Shown: positions 7,335 through 16,909, numbered from the stretch's first letter. The stretch: DNA of 64,000 bases from Prosthecobacter debontii (GCF_900167535.1 NZ_FUYE01000003.1:1-64000); one strand, 5' to 3'. Notes: generated by a model from the letters alone, not told the origin. Translations and numbers: made by a program.

Positions 7335-10064
7335 ATGGAACAACCTCTTCCTGGACAACGCTGGGTCAGCGATAGCGAGCCTGAACTTGGGCTCGGTGTG
7401 GTCATGAAAGCTGAATTCGCCCGCGTGGAAATCTTTTTCCCAGCCGCCGGTGAACACCGCCAGTTCGCCATGAAAACTGCCCCCCTACGACGTGTGCGTT
7501 TTCAAGCCGGTGATACCGTCAAGACCCACGATGGCAAATCCCTGGAAGTGGAGACGGTGGAAGAGCGCAAAGGCATGCTTTTTTACCTGGGCGCGAGCCG
7601 TGAAGTCAGTGAGGCCGAGCTCTCCGATACCATCAGCTTCAGCAAACCTGAGGACCGCCTCATGGCTGGGCAGATTGATGATCTGCGCACCTTTGACCTA
7701 CGGGTCGAGGCGATGAAACGCCGCGCCGATATGCGTCAATCCACCGTGCGTGGTTTCTGCGGAGGCCGTGTGGATCTGCTACCGCACCAGATGTACATCG
7801 CCAACGAAGTGGCGGGCCGCATGGTGCCGCGCGTGTTGCTGGCGGATGAAGTGGGTCTGGGAAAAACCATCGAGGCCAGCTTGATCCTGCATCGCCTGCA
7901 TCTCACAGGGCGTGCGGAGCGTGTGCTCATCCTCGTGCCAGAGCCGCTGGTGAATCAGTGGTTCGTCGAGCTCTATCGCCGCTTCCATCTCACCTTCTCG
8001 ATCTATGACGAGAACCGCTGCGATGTCCTCGAAACCGAGGAAGAAGGCATCAACCCCTTCCTGGAAAGTCAGCTCATCCTTTGCAGCACCAGTTTCCTGG
8101 CTGGTTCTCCAAACCGTGCGGAGCAAGCCGAAGCCGCAGGCTGGGATCTGCTCATTGTGGATGAAGCTCACCACCTGGAATGGAGCCCCGAAGCGCCGAG
8201 CGACTCCTACGCTCTGGTGGATCGGCTCGCGTCTAAGATTCCTGGTTTGCTCCTGCTGACCGCCACACCTCAGCAGCTTGGGCCAGAAGGTCACTTCGCT
8301 CGTTTGCGTTTGCTGGACTCCAATCGCTATGCGGATCTGAGCCAGTTCCTCGCCGAGTCCGAGCACTACGAAGAGGTCGCCAAGGCCATGGATCGTCTTG
8401 CTTCGGGCAAGAACCTCACGGCCGCGGATGAAAAGCTCTTCATCAAAAAATCTCCGCACCTGAAGGAACAGCTCGCCGCTATGAAATCGGGTGAGGATGG
8501 GGCGCGCGAAAAACTGATCTCCTCGCTTCTCGATGAATTCGGCACCGGCCGTGTGATGTTCCGCAACACCCGTGCTGCGCTGAGTGGCTTCCCTGAACGT
8601 CAGGCCAACCTCGTGCCCATCAAAGCCAAAGAGGAGCCTCTGGAAGCCAAGGTCAAATGGCTGGCCGGATTGCTCAAGGAGTTAGGCGAAGAAAAAGTCC
8701 TGCTCATCTGCCGCACCCGTAAGCTGGCCGAACAGATCAATGAGAAACTGCTTCATGAGGTCAACGTTCACTCCGCCCTCTTCCACGAAGGGCTGACATT
8801 GATGCAGCGGGATCGCCAAGCCGCCTTCTTTGCCGAAGAAGATGGTGCTCGCATCCTCCTGTGCTCCGAAATCGGTAGCGAAGGACGTAACTTCCAGTTC
8901 GCGCATCACCTTGTGTTGTTTGATCTGCCGGAAGATCCCGAGTTACTAGAGCAGCGCATCGGTCGTCTGGACCGTATCGGTCAGACTTCCACGATTCACA
9001 TCCATGTGCCTTACATCCAAGCCGGCGCTGAAGAAGTGCTGGCACGCTGGTATCACGAAGGTTTGAATGCCTTTGAGAAAAACCTGCATGGAGCCACCGA
9101 GATCGTCGAATCTCTCCGTGATGAATTGGCCCCGCTCATGAAGGACATGAAGGCCACCAACCTGAAGGCTTTCATCAAGAAGTCTCAGGAGCAACGCAAA
9201 CTGGTGACCAAGAAGTTGGAGCGCGGGCATGACCGCCTTTTGGAACTGAACTCCTGCAAGCCTGAACAAGCCGAAGAAGTCATCCAAGCCGTGCGCGCCC
9301 AGGATGCGGACATCGACTTCGAAGAGTTCTTCATCCGCCTCGTCGATCACTTCGGCCTGCATGTGGAGGAGCATGGCAATCGCAGCTATGTGCTGATGCC
9401 CGCCCACCTCACCACCGATAAGTTCCCTGCCCTGCCTGATGAAGGCCTACTGGCTAGCTTCGACCGCACACGTGCACTCTCTCGCGAGAACATGGCTTTC
9501 CTCACCCAGGATCACCCCATCGTGCGCGGGGCACTGGATCTTTTGTTAGGCAGTGAAAACGGCAACAGCAGCTTCGGCCTTTGGCGCAATACTGGCAGCG
9601 AAGGTCTGATGTTGGAGACCCACTTCGTGGTCGAATGCATCGCCCCCGCCTCCCTGCATGTGGATCGCTTCCTGTCCTCCACACCGATCCGCATCGTTGT
9701 GGATCATAGCAGCAAGGATAGGCGAGATGACGCCGCCTTCATACAGGCCAAGATCGAAAAAGGCAGCCCCACACGCCTGCTCGAAAACGCCGGTATCAAG
9801 CGCAAGATCTTCCCCGCCATGATGAGCAAATCCAAAAAGCTCGCTGAAGCGGAAATGGACAAGCTGATCGCCGAAGCCACGGAAAAGATGAAGGCTCAAC
9901 TCCAGGCCGAGAAAAATCGCCTGGAAGACCTGCGCCAAATCAACGACCACGTGCGCCCCGAGGAAATCACCGCCCTCGAAACCCAGATGACCGCCCTCGA
10001 AGAAGCCATCGGCTCCGCACGGGCACGCTTGGATGCCTTGAGACTGGTGCTACAGAGCACGTGA
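7335..10064 (+). CDS. RapA-like SNF2/SWI2 helicase
   Basis: This 909-residue Swi2/Snf2 ATPase resembles RapA (HepA), which recycles RNA polymerase. The N-terminal 130 residues form a beta-rich region like RapA's Tudor-like domains (MEQPLPGQRWVSDSEPELGL). The helicase core has Walker A LLADEVGLGKTIEAS near 170-182, VDEAHHLEWS near 275, LLTATPQQLGPEGH near 311, and motif VI EQRIGRLDRIGQ near 540. The C-terminus is charged and probably coiled-coil (EKMKAQLQAEKNRLEDLRQI). It is divergent from metG. Assignment to RapA rather than another SNF2 clade rests on the LLPHQMYIANEVAGR-type entry and overall layout. Confidence 0.85.
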   Translation: MEQPLPGQRWVSDSEPELGLGVVMKAEFARVEIFFPAAGEHRQFAMKTAPLRRVRFQAGDTVKTHDGKSLEVETVEERKGMLFYLGASREVSEAELSDTISFSKPEDRLMAGQIDDLRTFDLRVEAMKRRADMRQSTVRGFCGGRVDLLPHQMYIANEVAGRMVPRVLLADEVGLGKTIEASLILHRLHLTGRAERVLILVPEPLVNQWFVELYRRFHLTFSIYDENRCDVLETEEEGINPFLESQLILCSTSFLAGSPNRAEQAEAAGWDLLIVDEAHHLEWSPEAPSDSYALVDRLASKIPGLLLLTATPQQLGPEGHFARLRLLDSNRYADLSQFLAESEHYEEVAKAMDRLASGKNLTAADEKLFIKKSPHLKEQLAAMKSGEDGAREKLISSLLDEFGTGRVMFRNTRAALSGFPERQANLVPIKAKEEPLEAKVKWLAGLLKELGEEKVLLICRTRKLAEQINEKLLHEVNVHSALFHEGLTLMQRDRQAAFFAEEDGARILLCSEIGSEGRNFQFAHHLVLFDLPEDPELLEQRIGRLDRIGQTSTIHIHVPYIQAGAEEVLARWYHEGLNAFEKNLHGATEIVESLRDELAPLMKDMKATNLKAFIKKSQEQRKLVTKKLERGHDRLLELNSCKPEQAEEVIQAVRAQDADIDFEEFFIRLVDHFGLHVEEHGNRSYVLMPAHLTTDKFPALPDEGLLASFDRTRALSRENMAFLTQDHPIVRGALDLLLGSENGNSSFGLWRNTGSEGLMLETHFVVECIAPASLHVDRFLSSTPIRIVVDHSSKDRRDDAAFIQAKIEKGSPTRLLENAGIKRKIFPAMMSKSKKLAEAEMDKLIAEATEKMKAQLQAEKNRLEDLRQINDHVRPEEITALETQMTALEEAIGSARARLDALRLVLQST

Positions 10065-10159
10065 TGAACGAAGCTGGGGAGCGAGTTTCTGACTGATCCC
10101 CTTCGAGTTCAAAACAAAGATATTGTATTCCTTCGCCAAGTTCAGCTACGGCTGGGTCA

Positions 10160-10861
10160 GTGAGTGCTATTCAATCAGTCCCCGAAGAACTCGCTAAATT
10201 CGAGAATCTACAAATTCAGCTCTCTGATATCAAGAGAGCTACCTCCATTCATACGGAGCTTATAGCACTGGCCGAATCGTTGGTTCGACGCTTCCCTCAT
10301 GAGGCCGATGCTCATCATCTACTGGGTATCGCTTGGTATGAATACCCCTGTGCGTCTTCGTATCGGTCCTGGCGTTGCAAGAGTTCCTTAATGAAGGCCG
10401 TCCAGATCGAACCGGACCATCAATACGCTCTGCAATACCTTGCTTATCTAGCCTTCGATCAAGAGCGCTATGACGAAGCCCTGAAATTTCAACAGCAACT
10501 CAAACACGACTACTTCATCGAACGGGATCAAGAGTGGCGAGCATTGAAAAATGCCGAAACCTCTTTAGTTTGTAAGGTCCGAATCTGCTCAGATGAGCTT
10601 CCAGAGCAAGAATTCTCGGCTTTCTGCACATGGTATCTCGACGCTGAAAAACGAGAAAACTCCATCGACCCAAACGGTAGCTATGTGTGGCCTCAGGAAC
10701 TCCGAGAACTAGCTGAGTGGTTGTTTGAAAACGGCACAGTCATCTCCGATGCGAAGCTTCAGAAGATTCTAAAATTTCTTCACCAAATCTCTTATCATAA
10801 CACACTCCGCAACATGGAGCTCCGATCTTATACAGAGGCACTGCCTGATCTACATGGCTGA
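10160..10861 (+). CDS. TPR-like repeat protein, unknown function
   Basis: The 233-residue frame opens with GTG (MSAIQSVPEELAKFENLQIQ). Residues 30-125 look like tetratricopeptide-type helical repeats (EADAHHLLGIAWYEYP, EPDHQYALQYLAYLAFDQER, YDEALKFQQQL), which usually mediate protein contacts. The C-terminal half is helical without a recognised motif. No signal peptide is seen, so it is probably cytosolic. Base composition is less GC-rich than the helicase before it. It converges on the acyltransferase-glycosyltransferase gene. The exact start is uncertain. Confidence 0.6.
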   Translation: MSAIQSVPEELAKFENLQIQLSDIKRATSIHTELIALAESLVRRFPHEADAHHLLGIAWYEYPCASSYRSWRCKSSLMKAVQIEPDHQYALQYLAYLAFDQERYDEALKFQQQLKHDYFIERDQEWRALKNAETSLVCKVRICSDELPEQEFSAFCTWYLDAEKRENSIDPNGSYVWPQELRELAEWLFENGTVISDAKLQKILKFLHQISYHNTLRNMELRSYTEALPDLHG

Positions 10862-10883
10862 GGACTTTTAGCTCAGAACTTCA

Positions 10884-12881
10884 TCACCCCACCACCGCCA
10901 ACTGCTTCTCCACGGCCTCGGCCACTTGTTCAGGCGTCACTTTCGTCATGCACTCGTAGTGACCCAAAGGGCACTCGCGCTTGAAGCAGGGGCTGCAGGG
11001 AACGTGGTGACGGATGACGATGTGCTGTGAACCCAAAGGTCCAGTGAGCACAGGCTCCGTGGAGCCAAAGATGCTGACGGTTGGCACCCCCAAGGCAGCG
11101 GCGAGGTGCATAGTTCCTGTGTCATTGGTAACCAGCAGGTGGCAGGAACGCAGTTCCTGGATCAGCTCTGAAAGCTTGGTTTTACCCACCAAATTGGTGT
11201 GCGGTACGGAGCCCCCCACGAGCAGGGACAGTTCTTCACCCATTTTGGCCTCCCCTGGAGCGCCGTAAAAGGTCCACGCCGCATCGGCATGAAGGCTACT
11301 CACCTGCTGCATCACGGCCGCAAAGCGATCCATGGGCCAGCGTTTAGCCTGCCCGTATTCAGCACCGGCGCAGATGCCGATCTTCAATCCAGGCCCTGCC
11401 ACCGGGCGTGCGGCCTGAGGCTCGCGTGATTCCAGCTTGGCCAGCTCCGGTTCCACATTCGCCCCGCAGCTCTTCGCAATGTGCAGGTAGCGCAGTGCAT
11501 GGTGCATGGGAGGACCGGGTGCCTTTTTCGGCTCTTTGATGATCTGCGTGAGGAACCGAGAGCGAAGGGAGCCTTTGAACCCAACGAGACGTGGGATGCC
11601 TGCGAGCCAGAACTCCAGGGTGCTGCGGGTGGAATTGGTCAGCAGGATGGCAGCATCGAAGCGAATGCCCGTGGCTTTGATCCGGCGAGCCACGCTGAAG
11701 AGGCCCTCTTTGTTTTCCTTGCCGATGTAACGATCCACCTCGGGCTGGGACTCCCACAGCTCGCGCAGTTTTTCAGGGCCAAACACGGTCAGCTTGCAAT
11801 CTGGGCGACCCGCTTTCATGGCACGCACAGCCGGGAAGGCCATGCAGGCATCACCTAACCAATTAGGCGACCGCACCAGCAGCTCAAAGGGCTGAAGTTT
11901 GGACTTATCGTAATCCGCCGGGAAGGCAATGCCGCGCTTATAATCATGCAGGAGGAAGCGCGGCTTTGGCAGCTTCCAGCGGTTATGCACCCAGAACCAG
12001 TTCTCGGGTTGGCGGCGCACCATCTGCTCCACGCTACGGTTCATCCAAACGGTGAGTCCATCCACAGTCTGTTTAACCTCGTGGGTGTCCACAGGCGCAC
12101 TGCACACCATGCGCCAGCGGCCTGGACCATCATCATAAATGGCCATCGGCATCAGCACGCCATGGCTGCGCTGAGCCATCATGGCGGCGATAGGAGTGGT
12201 CGAGGCCAGACGATCAAAAAAGGGAGCCCATAGACCTTGATCCCCCGCATGCTGATCCACCAGCACACCGAGGCACCCCCCCTCCTTCATGTGTTTCATC
12301 GCCCCGGTGAAGCCATCCTGCCGATTGAAAAGCGTGTAACCCAGCTTACGCCGCCGCCGGATGAGCAAGTCATTGAGGAAGGGATTGCGTAACGGCTGAT
12401 AAACCGTAGCCGGTTTGCGATCAAAAACGAAGAGGGTCGGCACCTGAGTAAGGATCTCCCAGCAGCTCAGATGGCAGACGAGGTAGAGGATGGGTTTCTT
12501 CTCCGCCATCGCCTTGCGGGTGTGCTCCATGCCTTCCACCTTCACCCGGGCCTCCACCTGGGCCTGCGTCATCATGGGCAGGCGGAAGCCGCACAGCACA
12601 TTGGAAAACAGCGATTGGAAATGCTTTTTGGCCGTGTGGTGAATCCAGTGTTCATCCCTCTCACGACCGAAAGCGATGCGTAGGTTATGCTTCGCCAAAC
12701 GACGGTATTTCCCGGCCACGTAAAAACCAATCGTGCCGACCACACGACCCACATACCAGACCAACTCCAGAGGCATCAGCCAGAGTGTGCCTTCGATGCA
12801 GCGAAAGAAGGCATACACCAGCCACTGGCTGATGCGTTCGAGTGTCTTGTTGCGATGTTTCTTTTTGGAGGCCTTGCCCAT
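10884..12881 (-). CDS. Fusion: lipid A-type acyltransferase + GT9 heptosyltransferase
   Basis: This 665-residue protein joins two LPS enzymes. Residues 1-300 match the LpxL/HtrB/LpxM lipid A late acyltransferase family: an N-terminal membrane anchor (TLWLMPLELVWYVGRVVGTI) and an H-x4-E catalytic motif CHLSCWEIL near residue 136, ending NWFWVHNRWK. Residues 330-665 match glycosyltransferase family 9 (heptosyltransferases): LLVRSPNWLGDACMAFPAVR at the domain start and VTNDTGTMHLAAALGVPTVS near 588. The two reactions act on lipid A acylation and inner-core sugar transfer at the cytoplasmic face of the inner membrane. The donor sugar and acyl chain are unknown. The linker has no stop or frameshift, so this is one polypeptide. 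Confidence 0.9.
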   Translation of the reverse strand: MGKASKKKHRNKTLERISQWLVYAFFRCIEGTLWLMPLELVWYVGRVVGTIGFYVAGKYRRLAKHNLRIAFGRERDEHWIHHTAKKHFQSLFSNVLCGFRLPMMTQAQVEARVKVEGMEHTRKAMAEKKPILYLVCHLSCWEILTQVPTLFVFDRKPATVYQPLRNPFLNDLLIRRRRKLGYTLFNRQDGFTGAMKHMKEGGCLGVLVDQHAGDQGLWAPFFDRLASTTPIAAMMAQRSHGVLMPMAIYDDGPGRWRMVCSAPVDTHEVKQTVDGLTVWMNRSVEQMVRRQPENWFWVHNRWKLPKPRFLLHDYKRGIAFPADYDKSKLQPFELLVRSPNWLGDACMAFPAVRAMKAGRPDCKLTVFGPEKLRELWESQPEVDRYIGKENKEGLFSVARRIKATGIRFDAAILLTNSTRSTLEFWLAGIPRLVGFKGSLRSRFLTQIIKEPKKAPGPPMHHALRYLHIAKSCGANVEPELAKLESREPQAARPVAGPGLKIGICAGAEYGQAKRWPMDRFAAVMQQVSSLHADAAWTFYGAPGEAKMGEELSLLVGGSVPHTNLVGKTKLSELIQELRSCHLLVTNDTGTMHLAAALGVPTVSIFGSTEPVLTGPLGSQHIVIRHHVPCSPCFKRECPLGHYECMTKVTPEQVAEAVEKQLAVVG

Positions 12882-12964
12882 GCGCGCGTCCTCTTATGGC
12901 TCAGCGAGTTGCATTGCGCAACCATCGGAGGCGACACAGGGCGTGCGCGACAGTAATTTATGCC

Positions 12965-13879
12965 TCACGCCCAGTTCATCCACTCCTTGAGCACCTTGAG
13001 ATCCCGCTGGTGAGCCTCACGGAATTCCTTGAGCACCGCAGGCGAGGTGGCATCCCCCTTCAGATACTCCAGGTGCAGGGAGATAGGACCGGCGAAATTG
13101 TTTTTCACCAGCATCTTAGCGAAGTCCGGGCTGACCTGCCCCTGACCGAGTGGGCAGTTTTCGCCTTTGCGGCCTTTCCACTGGAAGTCTTTGAAATAGA
13201 CACCGCCCCAGTGGTCCTCGGTGAGTTTGGCGTTTGTCTGCCAAGAATAGCCGCCCTCAAGAGTCGCGTGGAAGATATCGAAGAGGAAGCCGAACTGCTT
13301 CGGATCATACTCCCGCATGATGGAATACATGTCCCAGATCGGTGCGGCCACATAGTCCTTGCCTGAGTGGTTCTGGAACAGGGGTTGGATGCCGATTTCA
13401 GAACTGAGCTGGACGAGATCTTTGATTTTCGGACGGAGATCCTGCAACTGCGGCCAGATGGGCTTGGTCAGGTCGTATTTGAAGTAGTTCATCCGGTAGC
13501 GCTTCACACCGAGAGCGGCTGCGGTGCGCAGGACTTTTTCCGTGTGTTGCTCGGCACTGACTTCATTGATACCGGAGGTCATGACGGTGAGCTCCAGCCC
13601 CTGTTTCTTCAGCGCTTCCACGTACTTAGGCAACTCCACCTCCACCGCTTCAGGCTCGATGTGACCCTTGGGTCGAATTGGCGACTCGACGCCGTCCACT
13701 CCCATCTCGACCGCGAGACTGGCGATATCTTCATACCCCAGTCCTTGCAGATGCTTGGTGAAGAAACACAGCTTATTGGTCCGCTGGCGCGAAGTGGCTG
13801 CGAAAGCTGGGCTGCCAGCAAAGGCGATGGAGCTACCCACAAGAGCAGCGTTTTTCAGGAAGGAACGGCGGTCAGGCAT
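12965..13879 (-). CDS. Secreted sugar-isomerase-type TIM-barrel protein (Tat substrate)
   Basis: This 304-residue protein belongs to the xylose-isomerase-like TIM-barrel (AP endonuclease 2/sugar phosphate isomerase) superfamily. The N-terminus has a twin-arginine signal, DRRSFLKNAALVG, followed by a hydrophobic core and an AFA cleavage region near residue 28. Barrel residues typical of metal binding are visible: an acid in DGVES, QNHSG near 197, DIFHA near 230 and a glutamate near the end (SLHLEYLK). It may isomerise or epimerise a sugar or cyclitol in the periplasm, but the substrate is not known. A related protein is encoded at 53453-54349. Confidence 0.8.
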   Translation of the reverse strand: MPDRRSFLKNAALVGSSIAFAGSPAFAATSRQRTNKLCFFTKHLQGLGYEDIASLAVEMGVDGVESPIRPKGHIEPEAVEVELPKYVEALKKQGLELTVMTSGINEVSAEQHTEKVLRTAAALGVKRYRMNYFKYDLTKPIWPQLQDLRPKIKDLVQLSSEIGIQPLFQNHSGKDYVAAPIWDMYSIMREYDPKQFGFLFDIFHATLEGGYSWQTNAKLTEDHWGGVYFKDFQWKGRKGENCPLGQGQVSPDFAKMLVKNNFAGPISLHLEYLKGDATSPAVLKEFREAHQRDLKVLKEWMNWA

Positions 13880-14107
13880 GGTGATGGGAGAAGAAACCGC
13901 GCAAGCGGAGGAATCTTGCAGGCTTTCCCTGCATACATTGACTCAAGAACGAGTTCACTCCTAGCTTCAGCCCCATATCCTAAAGTCTATTCACCCAAGC
14001 AGGCAAACATCGCAGGCTTCAACGTAATCCTGGCCAGCATCATGAGGCTTTTACCCCTGCATGATATCCATCGAACAGGAAACGGGCCCTCCCAGTCAAT
14101 GTAACCT

Positions 14108-14608
14108 TTATTGATACTTCGCCAGCAGTTCACCAGCTTTGGCCGGATCGACTTTCTCAAAGAAGTCGTCCTCCACCATGCACACAGGGCCGAAGCCACA
14201 GCTGGCCAAACACTCTGCGAATTCGATGCTGTATTTCCCATCTTCACTCACCGCGATGGGGTGGTGGTGATCGGTATGGCTGCGATCAATTTTAGCCTCT
14301 TTGCAGAGGGAATCCATTAGCTCATAACTACCCGCCATAGCACAGGAAAGCGTGCGGCAGACACGGATATGATATTTACCTGGGGCACTCTGGCGGAAGC
14401 CTGGATAGAAGGTCACGACCTCCAGCACCTGGATAGGCTCCAACCCCAGCTTTGCGGCCACCCAGTTCACGATATCCTCGCTGATGTAGCGATAATGCTC
14501 CTGCATTAGATGAAGCAGAGGAAGCACGGCACTGCGCTTGGACACAGGGTAATGCGTAATCACCTCGTCCATCTTGCTTTCCAATTCTGCGGGGACTGCA
14601 AATGCCAT
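14108..14608 (-). CDS. nuoE: NADH-quinone oxidoreductase subunit E
   Basis: This 166-residue thioredoxin-fold subunit of respiratory complex I carries the N1a [2Fe-2S] cluster in the NADH-dehydrogenase module. The four cluster cysteines are present: CRTLSC (Cys84, Cys89) and CLASC (Cys133, Cys137). The N-terminal helical region (AVLPLLHLMQEHYRYISEDI) is typical of NuoE. It lies about 40 bases downstream of nuoD on the same strand and is surely co-transcribed. nuoF, which normally follows and docks with NuoE, is not downstream; the next gene is the TIM-barrel protein. Confidence 0.95.
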   Translation of the reverse strand: MAFAVPAELESKMDEVITHYPVSKRSAVLPLLHLMQEHYRYISEDIVNWVAAKLGLEPIQVLEVVTFYPGFRQSAPGKYHIRVCRTLSCAMAGSYELMDSLCKEAKIDRSHTDHHHPIAVSEDGKYSIEFAECLASCGFGPVCMVEDDFFEKVDPAKAGELLAKYQ

Positions 14609-14649
14609 CGTCGTCGTTCTAAAAAGTTCTGCTTCGTCTGCCGCCGGGC

Positions 14650-15909
14650 TTAGCGGTCACATTCACCCATCACAAAGTCCAAGCTACCCAGCACGGAAGG
14701 AATGTCGCTGAGCATATGTCCGGGCATCATTTTGGAGATGATGCTCAGGTTGATGAAGGAGGGGCTACGAATCTTCAAGCGATACGGCACGCCGCCGCCT
14801 TTGCTGTGGATGTAGAAGCCCAGCTCGCCTTTCGGGTTTTCCGCACCGAAATAAACTTCACCGGGAGGTGCGTCGATGCCCTGAGTGGCAATGATGAAAT
14901 GGTGGATCAACTCCTCCATCTTCATGAGCACCCGTTCCTTGTTAGGAAGCAGCCCTTTGGCATCCGCCACATTGATGGGGCCACCAGGCAGGGTATCCAT
15001 CACCTGACGCAGGATGCGCACGCTCTGGCGCATCTCTTCCATGCGAACCAGATAGCGATCATAGCAATCGCCCTTGGTGCCGATGGGGATATCGAATTCA
15101 TACTTCTGATAATCCAGATACGGCTGGGTCTTGCGCAGGTCATGCTCCACACCGGAACCACGCAGGTTCGGGCCGGTCAGACCGTAAGAGATCGCATCTT
15201 CCTTGCTGATCACGCCCAAATCCTGAGTCCGGGCGATGAAGATGGCATTGCGAGTGAGCAGCTTATCGATCTCGTCGATCACTGGCTCCACCTCATTGAG
15301 GAACTTCCGCACCGCTTCCACAAAGCCATCTGGAAGGTCGCGAATCTGACCACCTACGCGGGTGTAGCTGGTGGTGAAACGAGCACCCGTAAGCTGCTCA
15401 CAAAGGTTATAGATCTTTTCACGCTCCGTGAACGTGTAGAGGAAAACCGTCATGGCACCCACGTCCATGGCAAACACACCGACGCCGAGCAAGTGAGCCG
15501 AGATACGCGCCAGCTCACAGCAGATCACGCGAATGGCTCGGCCACGCTCAGGCACTTCCCAGCCCATCAGCTTCTCGACGGCGAGGGAGTAGGCCACGTT
15601 ATTGGCCAGAGGAGCGAGATAGTCCAGACGGTCCGTGTAAGGCACGAACTGGTTGTAGTGCATGTTCTCGGCGATCTTTTCATCGCCACGATGCAGGTAA
15701 CCGACGTCGGGTTCCGCTTTGGTGATGATCTCACCATCCAGCTCTAGGATCATGCGCAGCACGCCATGAGTGGCTGGGTGGGAGGGGCCCATATTCAGGA
15801 CCAGCTTCTCGCCCACAATGTCATTGGTCGTCTCTTCAAGCCCGTCCAGGTGCATCGCAGCCTTCGCGGCGGTGTCCGGGGTCTCGTATTCACGGGTTAC
15901 GGCAGGCAT
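14650..15909 (-). CDS. nuoD: NADH-quinone oxidoreductase subunit D
   Basis: This 419-residue 49-kDa subunit of complex I forms the quinone-binding site with NuoB at the peripheral/membrane interface. Family signatures visible are LNMGPSHPATHGVLRM near residue 38, EPDVGYLHRGDEKIAE near 65, and the C-terminus SIISKMMPGHMLSDIPSVLG...DFVMGECDR. The start MPAVTREYETP was chosen because the 15 codons upstream (MPLFLRRRIVLST...) are basic and unlike the family. nuoE follows. No nuoA, B or C lies upstream: rpsU and its terminator are there instead. Confidence 0.95.
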   Translation of the reverse strand: MPAVTREYETPDTAAKAAMHLDGLEETTNDIVGEKLVLNMGPSHPATHGVLRMILELDGEIITKAEPDVGYLHRGDEKIAENMHYNQFVPYTDRLDYLAPLANNVAYSLAVEKLMGWEVPERGRAIRVICCELARISAHLLGVGVFAMDVGAMTVFLYTFTEREKIYNLCEQLTGARFTTSYTRVGGQIRDLPDGFVEAVRKFLNEVEPVIDEIDKLLTRNAIFIARTQDLGVISKEDAISYGLTGPNLRGSGVEHDLRKTQPYLDYQKYEFDIPIGTKGDCYDRYLVRMEEMRQSVRILRQVMDTLPGGPINVADAKGLLPNKERVLMKMEELIHHFIIATQGIDAPPGEVYFGAENPKGELGFYIHSKGGGVPYRLKIRSPSFINLSIISKMMPGHMLSDIPSVLGSLDFVMGECDR

Positions 15910-16025
15910 AATCAGGGTGGAAAGGACTATTCTCCGCCGCAGAAACAGCGGCAAGGCGAATTTGTGAAAAATTTCACAAGCTCAGATTCAAGAGCTCTAA
16001 AAGGTTAAGACCCACTCAAAAACAC

Positions 16026-16059
16026 AAAAAGGCTGCCTGAACGAGCAGACAGCCTTTTT
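16026..16059 (-). terminator. Intrinsic terminator after rpsU
   Basis: An inverted repeat AAAAAGGCTG...CAGCCTTTTT with inner CTG/CAG pairing lies 37 bases beyond the rpsU stop. It is A/T-flanked on both sides, so it could terminate either strand, but only rpsU reads into it. It separates rpsU from the nuoDE operon. Confidence 0.8.
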
Positions 16060-16096
16060 GAGGTTGGAAATCCAGACAACGAGCCCGGGAAAGAAA

Positions 16097-16327
16097 TCAG
16101 GCTACGGGAGCCGAAGCAGCTTCAGGTGCCTTTGGCAATGTGAAGCGGAAACGGATCTTACCCCGCTTAGCGGCAGCACGGGCTTTGCGCTTGGTGCGCT
16201 CCTTTGGGTTCTCATGGGAGCGCAGACGGCGCATTTCCTCGAGGATACCTTCCATCTCGAGCTTGGTTTTCAGACGCTTGAGAGCGCGGTCAACTGGCTC
16301 ACCTTTGCGGATTTGGACTTCGGGCAT
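16097..16327 (-). CDS. rpsU: Small ribosomal subunit protein bS21
   Basis: This 76-residue basic protein (MPEVQIRKGEPVDRALKRLK) is ribosomal protein bS21, which contacts the 30S platform near the anti-Shine-Dalgarno region. The family core VDRALKRLKTKLEMEG is followed by a basic helix RSHENPKERTKRKARAAAKR. The C-terminal tail (PKAPEAASAPVA) is an Ala/Pro extension compared with the usual form of about 65-70 residues. It appears monocistronic, ending at the hairpin at 16026-16059. Confidence 0.93.
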   Translation of the reverse strand: MPEVQIRKGEPVDRALKRLKTKLEMEGILEEMRRLRSHENPKERTKRKARAAAKRGKIRFRFTLPKAPEAASAPVA

Positions 16328-16417
16328 ACTGATTCAGAGAAATGAGTTTGAAGAGGGGCGGCGATTGTAGAGGCTCCTGACCTTTCGTCAAATAGAAAGA
16401 TGCCTTCTATCGCGCTT

Positions 16418-16909
16418 TTAAGCCTCAGCAGCCTCTGATTTGGAAGCAAGGCCATAATAACGCCGGCTGGGAAAACCAAAAATGAAGCCGCCAAAGATCC
16501 ATATTTTAACGACTTGAACCACGAGTGCCGCTATGCCCACGCCCGGCCCAACTCGTTGGGCCAAGTCGGGTTCGGTCAAGAGGGGCAACAAACTTCCCAC
16601 CATGAGAATTACCATAAAACAAGTCACGATGCGATGACTCCAGTGAGAGCGACCTCCGATCATCAAAACAAAGGCCGCCATGTAGCAGCCTAATGAAAGA
16701 GCCGTCGGACCATTCCACCCCATCGAATGCTGGCCGAATTCCTGCCAAAAAAACCACTGCCTTAACGACCAAGACAAGGCTCCTAGCACAAACACCATCA
16801 GCGCCAGCCACCACACCACAGGCCGTTTGGGTCGCGGGGATTGCAGACGACTCACATCACTCTTCGGAGGCTGATACGGATTCACCTCGTCGGAGTCAAA
16901 GTCAGACAT
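16418..16909 (-). CDS. Four-helix membrane protein with NPYQPP head
   Basis: This 163-residue protein starts at MSDFDSDEVNPYQPPKSDV. The NPYQPP-type soluble head is common on small membrane proteins of Planctomycetes and Verrucomicrobia. Four hydrophobic segments follow (near 35-50, 70-85, 95-112 and 127-147). Function is unknown. The frame is open 14 codons upstream, but MSDFDSDE is the natural start because the NPYQP motif usually lies within the first 15-20 residues. Confidence 0.65.
   Translation of the reverse strand: MSDFDSDEVNPYQPPKSDVSRLQSPRPKRPVVWWLALMVFVLGALSWSLRQWFFWQEFGQHSMGWNGPTALSLGCYMAAFVLMIGGRSHWSHRIVTCFMVILMVGSLLPLLTEPDLAQRVGPGVGIAALVVQVVKIWIFGGFIFGFPSRRYYGLASKSEAAEA

Noticed and set aside
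14716-15747. 343-codon forward frame opposite nuoD
   Set aside because: Antisense to nuoD, His/Asp/Leu-biased, no family.
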